A stretch of 47,683 bases of DNA from a virus. Each line of letters starts with the position of its first letter. Position 1 is the first letter of the stretch. The stretch covers positions 1 to 47,683 of the IMG/VR virus record IMGVR_UViG_3300018080_000256; one strand, given 5' to 3'. Under the pieces are notes generated by a model. It ran no database searches and had not been told where the DNA came from. It saw only the letters and a list, made by a program, of their open reading frames with translations. A program made the position numbers and the translations under genes. Shown one piece after another: positions 45,940-47,683 of the stretch.

Positions 45940-47280
45940 TCAGGAATCCTCCTGTTGGGTGTCCTCGTTCTCGGTCTCGTTTTCGTCGGCGGTCTCCGTC
46001 GCCTCGGCCGCGTCCAGTTGGTCCTGGAGCTGCTCGGTCAGGACCTGGTACGGGTCCTCCGATGTGGCGTCCGCCGTGGCTTCCTCCGTCTGGGCTGTCG
46101 CCCCGGAGTCGCCGGCGTCGGCCTCGGATTCGCCTTCCCCGTCGCCCTTCGTCTCGAGCGTCTCGTTGAGCCTCTGTATGGCCTTGGCGAGATCCGCCAG
46201 TGCGCCGTCGCCCGGATCCGCCGGGGAGGCGTCTTCGCTTTCGTCGGCGGGTGCCGCGGGCTTCGATTCCGCGAGCCCCCGCACCTCCTTCAGCTCCGCG
46301 CGGAGCGAGGAGATCTCTTCCTTCAGGGCCTTGAGTTCCTCCGCGATCGCGGAGACGTCGGCCTGGCCGTCCTCGGTGTCGTCCGCACCGTCCTCGGCGG
46401 ACTTCAGTTCCTCGAGGGGGTCGGTGGTGGTGACCTCGTGCTCCGTCTCGTCCTCGGTGGGCTCGCCGAGTTCCTCGACCTCGTTCACCTGGTCCTTCGC
46501 CATGTCGCGGATGGACCGGATGTCGAGGTGGTCATAGGCCGGCGATTCGAAATCGAAGACCTCGGTGGCCCCCTTGGTCTCGTCCGCAGGGACGGCCTTG
46601 AAGGTCATGTCCATGTCGATTCCGGCGGCGAGCTGCAGGCGCTCCATCGCCCGGCTCGCGTACTCGGCGGTCTTGGAGTCGGAGGCGCCCATGGCCTTGG
46701 CCAGGGCCTCGAGGTTCATGCCCACGACGACGCAGGAGATCTCGAAGACCTCGGTGTCGAGGAGGATCCTCCGGGCCTTGGCCTGCAGCTCCTCGTCGAT
46801 GCCGAGACGCTTGAGGTGCTTGGCGAAGATGTCCTTACCCTTCTCGTCCCGGTCGCCGTGGTAGATCGCCTCGAGGGTGAGGTACCCGGCGCTGAAGTAG
46901 TCCATCGCCTCCTTGTCGTAGAGATAGAGATGCTCCTCGCCGAGTTCGGTCTCCGCGAACCACGCCTTGAAGTAGGCGCCGACGTCGTTCACCTTGACGT
47001 TGAGCAGTTTCCCCAGGACCGGGGAATGGCCCGTCAGGAGCTGCTGCTCGTGGTAGCCGACGAATTTCGGCCGCGTGCCCCGCTTCTTCCACCGGTACAT
47101 GGACTTCTTCCATGCGCGGGGGTCCCAGACGTCGCCGGAGAGGTCGGGGTTCTTGGTGCTGGCCCAACCCGAGATGGTCCGCTCCTTGGTATCCACGTCC
47201 TTGACGGGGATCTGCAGGAAGGCGGGCTGGAACTTGAAGGTGCCCGCTTCGGGGGCGGCTACGGTTGCGCTTTCGGCCAT
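45940..47280 (-). CDS. Prohead protease with acidic scaffold-like tail
   Basis: The protein has 446 residues. The N-terminal 200 form an HK97-type prohead protease: His77 in VGYHEQQ, Ser130 in FSAGYLTLEAI and Glu180 in VFEISCVVVG form the likely triad. The remainder is acidic and helical (DVSAIAEELKALKEEISSLR and a long Glu/Asp/Ala-rich end), as in a fused scaffolding domain. The protease removes the delta domain of the capsid and probably itself. GGAGTGACGAA precedes the ATG. Confidence 0.85.
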   Translation of the reverse strand: MAESATVAAPEAGTFKFQPAFLQIPVKDVDTKERTISGWASTKNPDLSGDVWDPRAWKKSMYRWKKRGTRPKFVGYHEQQLLTGHSPVLGKLLNVKVNDVGAYFKAWFAETELGEEHLYLYDKEAMDYFSAGYLTLEAIYHGDRDEKGKDIFAKHLKRLGIDEELQAKARRILLDTEVFEISCVVVGMNLEALAKAMGASDSKTAEYASRAMERLQLAAGIDMDMTFKAVPADETKGATEVFDFESPAYDHLDIRSIRDMAKDQVNEVEELGEPTEDETEHEVTTTDPLEELKSAEDGADDTEDGQADVSAIAEELKALKEEISSLRAELKEVRGLAESKPAAPADESEDASPADPGDGALADLAKAIQRLNETLETKGDGEGESEADAGDSGATAQTEEATADATSEDPYQVLTEQLQDQLDAAEATETADENETENEDTQQEDS

Positions 47281-47284
47281 TTCG

Positions 47285-47683
47285 TCACTCCTTGATCTTC
47301 GGCTTGAGAATGCAACGGCAGTTGATCACCTCGCCTCCTGCGCCGTTCGGATCGTGAGGGTGGAGCAGTTTCTTCCCGTCTCCGGTCGTGAACTTCTTCC
47401 CGAGGGGCCGGTACTGCCCCGCCATGTCGGCATGGGAGTCTCGCGTGGCGTCGTCTCCCGTCGGCACCCACCAGTGCCCCTCCACCACCTCGGAAGCCTT
47501 CGCCTCCGCGTAAGCCCCGTGCTCGAGGGCGCGGCCGACCTCCGTGCGGGCGACGGTCATGGCGTTGTTCTTCAGGACGCCGTGGACCTTCTTGATCCGG
47601 GTCGCCATCTGGTCGAGGCTTTCGCCGGCCTCCATGCCCTTCTTCAGCGAGCGCCGCATGAGCGTGCGGCCCGTCTTGGTGAT
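47285..47683 (-). CDS. SPP1 gp7/Mu F-like minor head protein (partial)
   Basis: Only the C-terminal 132 residues are in the window; the frame is open to the right edge. It holds ARTEVGRALEHGAYAEAKAS, GHWWVPTGDDATRDSHADMA and GGEVINCRC, the conserved end of phage head-morphogenesis (minor head) proteins. The portal and terminase genes are expected just beyond the right edge. Confidence 0.85.
   Translation of the reverse strand: MTKTGRTLMRRSLKKGMEAGESLDQMATRIKKVHGVLKNNAMTVARTEVGRALEHGAYAEAKASEVVEGHWWVPTGDDATRDSHADMAGQYRPLGKKFTTGDGKKLLHPHDPNGAGGEVINCRCILKPKIKE

Noticed and set aside
1-47683. CRISPR arrays and insertion sequences
   Set aside because: No regularly spaced repeats of 24-40 bp and no transposase-like protein were seen on either strand.

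Overview
The window is almost wholly a temperate tailed phage with a long non-contractile (lambda-like) tail. Nothing looks like host chromosome. GC content is high except for a few AT-rich patches of cargo. Lipoprotein signals and two methyltransferases fit a Gram-negative, high-GC host, but the host cannot be named from sequence alone.

Layout. (1) 80-15450, minus strand: the early operon. It runs leftward from a strong sigma70-type promoter (15476-15503). It opens with a small unknown gene and an HTH regulator, then several unknown genes, a RecE-like exonuclease and RecT-like annealing protein pair, a coiled-coil protein, an ASCH protein, a RuvC-like resolvase, a zinc-finger DNA methyltransferase, a large ParB-like protein, a replication-initiator-like protein, a sulfotransferase and a ParB-methyltransferase fusion. 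Two odd tRNA-like elements lie at 9592-9739 and 11356-11470. (2) 15521-19272, plus strand: the lysogeny operon. It holds an S24/LexA-type repressor, a lipoprotein, an unknown protein, a membrane zinc-ribbon protein, a TIR-domain protein and a tyrosine integrase. (3) 19208-19515: a probable attP, made of a tRNA 3' segment (19300-19348) flanked on both sides by tandem CCGTGACA repeats with a 13-bp period. (4) 20046-20968, plus strand: a two-gene unit that may be a toxin-antitoxin or other moron. (5) 20975-47683, minus strand: the late operon. Read from the right edge it runs minor head protein (partial), prohead protease, major capsid, head decoration, connector and neck proteins, a 1622-residue repetitive virion protein, zinc/acidic protein, tail tube, tail assembly chaperone with a programmed -1 frameshift, tape measure, tail-tip proteins M, L, K and J, a fibre-like protein, and a lysis region of small membrane proteins and lipoproteins.

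Both transcription units on the minus strand point the same way, and attP lies inside phage genes. Terminase and portal are absent. The simplest reading is an unintegrated or circularly permuted genome, with the missing packaging genes just beyond the left and right edges.

Most notable: a canonical A-AAA-AAC slippery site that fuses the two tail chaperone frames; a TIR-domain gene with a membrane zinc-ribbon neighbour, cotranscribed with the repressor; paired arm-type repeats around the tRNA-derived att core; a six-repeat NHL propeller inside the J-like tail-tip protein; one domain shared by three different virion proteins; two late-operon terminators that abut the next ribosome binding site; and no recognisable endolysin, with an HExxH lipoprotein standing in the lysis region.
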